Shown: positions 27,259 to 28,708 of the stretch, piece by piece
Layout: every line of letters begins with the position of its first letter
Numbering within the stretch: the stretch's first letter is position 1
Source of the DNA: CAJXZP01 sp047610145
Lineage (GTDB): Bacteria; Bacteroidota; Bacteroidia; Flavobacteriales_G; Salibacteraceae
Reading direction: 5' to 3'
Assembly (NCBI GenBank): GCA_047610145.1
Contig: JBLFZF010000035.1
Coordinates: 1-28,708, forward strand
Length of the DNA stretch: 28,708 bases
Notes under the pieces: model-generated
The model's input: only the letters and a program-made list of their open reading frames with translations
Told to the model about the DNA's origin: nothing
Databases searched by the model: none
Position numbers and translations under genes: made by a program

Positions 27259-28137
27259 TTAAAACTGTAGAATTCTGTCTATTTCTCTACCAAACCCTTC
27301 AATGAGAATTTGGTCTTTTGAAAGGTGTCCAATACAAAAAGAATTTTTATCTGGTGTTAACACCATTCCTTGAAGCGTTAAATAGTGAATACCATTCAGT
27401 TGTTGATAATTTCCTGGGTGATGATGCCCGTTGATAAACGCTTTTACCGAAGAGTGTTGTTCTAGAATAGATAGAACCTCTATATCGTTCCATAAGTTGG
27501 CATCACTTTTTGGATATACTGGAAAGTGACATAAAATCAATGTGTTTTTACCTGACTTGTCAATTTGAGTTAACTCGCTTTGGAGCCAGTCTAGTTGCAC
27601 TTTTCCTATGGCTCCATTCCAAGGTAAAGCTTGCGACCGCCCTATAGAAAGAAAATATTTACGAATAGAATCTGCTTGATTAATTTGAATAGAATCTTTC
27701 CATTTATAGGTGCTAATATCAGTGCCATCTAAAACAAGGACTTCCCATTGGGGGTAACTAAGCCGATAATAAGTAGAGTCTAATTTAAGTTTTTTAGTAA
27801 CCACAGATTTAAATTCAGGCGCTACTGAAAAATCATGGTTACCCAACACATGGTAATGGGGGGCATTTACTTTCTCGAAAATTGGGACTACCGCGGCAAA
27901 GCTTTGAATGTCTCGGTCTATTAAATCGCCTAAATGAAATACCCCATCTAGTTTCTGATCATTAAATGTATTTACGGCTTCGGTGAGCCGGATAGGTCCT
28001 TTGTTATAATTGTTATTCCATCTTTGTGAGTATTCACAATGACAATATTGACAGTCGGCAATTAAGCCAAAGCTTAGCTCCTGTGAATTTGATAGAAAAT
28101 GAACAGTAACTAAAAGCATCATAAATAATTCTCTCAT
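27259..28137 (-). CDS. Exported calcineurin-like phosphoesterase, related to ADP-ribose/CDP-alcohol diphosphatases
   Basis: A 292-residue metallophosphoesterase with a signal peptide (about 1-18). All five motif blocks are present: GLIADCQYCHCE (Asp28, Gln30), HLGDLIDRD, GNHDF, LCHFPVYP and NGHHHPGN. The first block reads Asp-x-Gln instead of the usual Asp-x-His; this change, with the following cluster of Cys/His and RWNNNYNKGPIRL, is typical of the Mn2+-dependent ADP-ribose/CDP-alcohol diphosphatase group. Its substrate would therefore be a nucleoside diphosphate derivative, but the exported location differs from the cytosolic animal enzyme and the true substrate is unknown. A -7 element lies only four bases before the start codon. 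Confidence 0.85.
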   Translation of the reverse strand: MRELFMMLLVTVHFLSNSQELSFGLIADCQYCHCEYSQRWNNNYNKGPIRLTEAVNTFNDQKLDGVFHLGDLIDRDIQSFAAVVPIFEKVNAPHYHVLGNHDFSVAPEFKSVVTKKLKLDSTYYRLSYPQWEVLVLDGTDISTYKWKDSIQINQADSIRKYFLSIGRSQALPWNGAIGKVQLDWLQSELTQIDKSGKNTLILCHFPVYPKSDANLWNDIEVLSILEQHSSVKAFINGHHHPGNYQQLNGIHYLTLQGMVLTPDKNSFCIGHLSKDQILIEGFGREIDRILQF

Positions 28138-28141
28138 CAGT

Positions 28142-28149
28142 CAAAAATA
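28142..28149 (-). promoter_or_regulatory. -7 element directly in front of the phosphoesterase start
   Basis: On the minus strand TATTTTTG matches TAnnTTTG and is followed by four bases and the ATG at 28137. Transcription from it would begin at or just inside the start codon, giving a leaderless or nearly leaderless mRNA. No good -33 element is visible at the right distance. Confidence 0.35.
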
Positions 28150-28607
28150 CGGTGCAAAAAAAGATTGAAAAATAAATGGAGACATTTCGTTATTTTTTGA
28201 TGAATTATTTTTTTATTAAAAAAAAATAATTGAGTTCAAGAAGGTGTCATCGAATGATCAAAACTCATCATTTTTGGGTCCTAATAATAGTAAACCAAAA
28301 GAATTATATAATGTGAGCTAAACCTGTGAATATTTACGGGCTCTAGTTTCCTGTATCGGTTTAAAGCCCAGAACTTCATAATTATAAATGCGTTCAAAGT
28401 GCAACTCCTGAAATTACAACGAACGTTTTTTTTACATACATAACTTATATCAGTAGTGTTTTTTTATTCCCGTGTATTTTAAAGCCCTCTGGTCTAATAA
28501 AATAAAAAGTATACGGGAATCAAAACAGGTATCTAACCATATCAATACCCCCTTTAATAACTGATTATAAAGATCTTCTCAAGGTGGCTTAAAGTCTGTA
28601 AATCCTT
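28150..28607. other. Non-coding stretch with hairpins and a possible gene remnant
   Basis: No intact gene is present. An A/T-only hairpin of 12 bp lies at 28203-28231. A longer one pairs 28466-28480 with 28505-28520 (15 pairs with one wobble and one bulged base). TTTAAAGCCC occurs twice (28360-28369 and 28478-28487). On the minus strand, 28318-28416 is an open frame of 32 codons ending in a stop that reads like the C-terminus of a protein (ERIYNYEVLGFKPIQETRA), without a start. Confidence 0.45.
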
Positions 28608-28615
28608 TATTTTTG
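28608..28615 (+). promoter_or_regulatory. -7 element directly in front of the last gene
   Basis: TATTTTTG (TAnnTTTG) is followed by four bases and the ATG at 28620, the same arrangement as before the phosphoesterase gene on the other strand. The implied transcript would be leaderless or nearly so. No clear -33 element is seen. Confidence 0.35.
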
Positions 28616-28619
28616 TAGA

Positions 28620-28708
28620 ATGGAATTTTTAAAAAATAGGATAAAAAGAATGTGTCTGCTTTTTCTATTAATGAGTTCTTTTTCTGCTTATGCAGGAAAA
28701 TTGGATAA
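28620..28708 (+). CDS. Start of an exported protein (3' end outside the window)
   Basis: From ATG 28620 the frame stays open to the window edge for 29 codons. The N-terminus is a basic stretch (MEFLKNRIKRM) followed by a hydrophobic core and SSFSAYAGK, a good signal peptide with probable cleavage after SAYA. Too little is present to identify the protein. A second in-frame Met at residue 11 could be the true start, which would give the promoter element upstream a normal short leader. Confidence 0.6.
   Translation, partial: MEFLKNRIKRMCLLFLLMSSFSAYAGKLD

Overview
The window looks like chromosomal DNA of a member of the Bacteroidota, most likely a flavobacterium-like lineage. Three things point there: low G+C; a PorP/SprF-family outer-membrane protein of the kind tied to type IX secretion and gliding; and promoters of the TTTG-N19-TAnnTTTG type, the clearest one upstream of gcvT. 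Many genes encode lipoproteins or start with signal peptides, and several starts lack a Shine-Dalgarno sequence.

Layout. 1-3166 holds the 3' part of a PorP/SprF gene, an exported S41 peptidase and a bile acid:Na+ symporter-family carrier. 3167-5437 is a decayed stretch: a strong bulged hairpin ending in a T-run, a polytopic membrane-protein pseudogene broken by several frameshifts and stops (with nine AAT triplets near its 3' end), and about 630 bases of apparently non-functional sequence. Next, on the minus strand, come a terminator, tRNA-Ser(GCT) with its own promoter, and a 7TM-HD phosphohydrolase of the PgpH type. Divergent from it is a tight four-gene operon (7880-12039): a membrane-anchored MutS-family ATPase, a DHH/DHHA1 phosphoesterase (NrnA type) and two FKBP-type lipoproteins, the first resembling gliding protein GldI.

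12205-16515 encodes a 1436-residue hybrid histidine kinase with six PAS-like domains, a GAF domain and a receiver. It converges on, and overlaps by 11 bases, a DUF1684 lipoprotein gene. gcvT and comB follow, then the minus-strand genes for an Nramp-related carrier and ClpC. gyrA runs divergently from clpC and is followed by a TPR protein and a clear terminator. The right end has an exported calcineurin-like phosphoesterase (minus), about 480 bases without an intact gene, and the first codons of an exported protein.

Functional links. The PgpH-type and NrnA-type enzymes could act in sequence (c-di-AMP to pApA to AMP). ClpC and GyrA are housekeeping. No mobile element, CRISPR array or defence cassette is visible. 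The points most worth a second look are the Nramp-family protein without its metal-binding DPGN motif, the membrane-anchored MutS-like ATPase, two tandem insertion-bearing PAS domains in the hybrid kinase, and the unexplained hairpins in the non-coding stretches.
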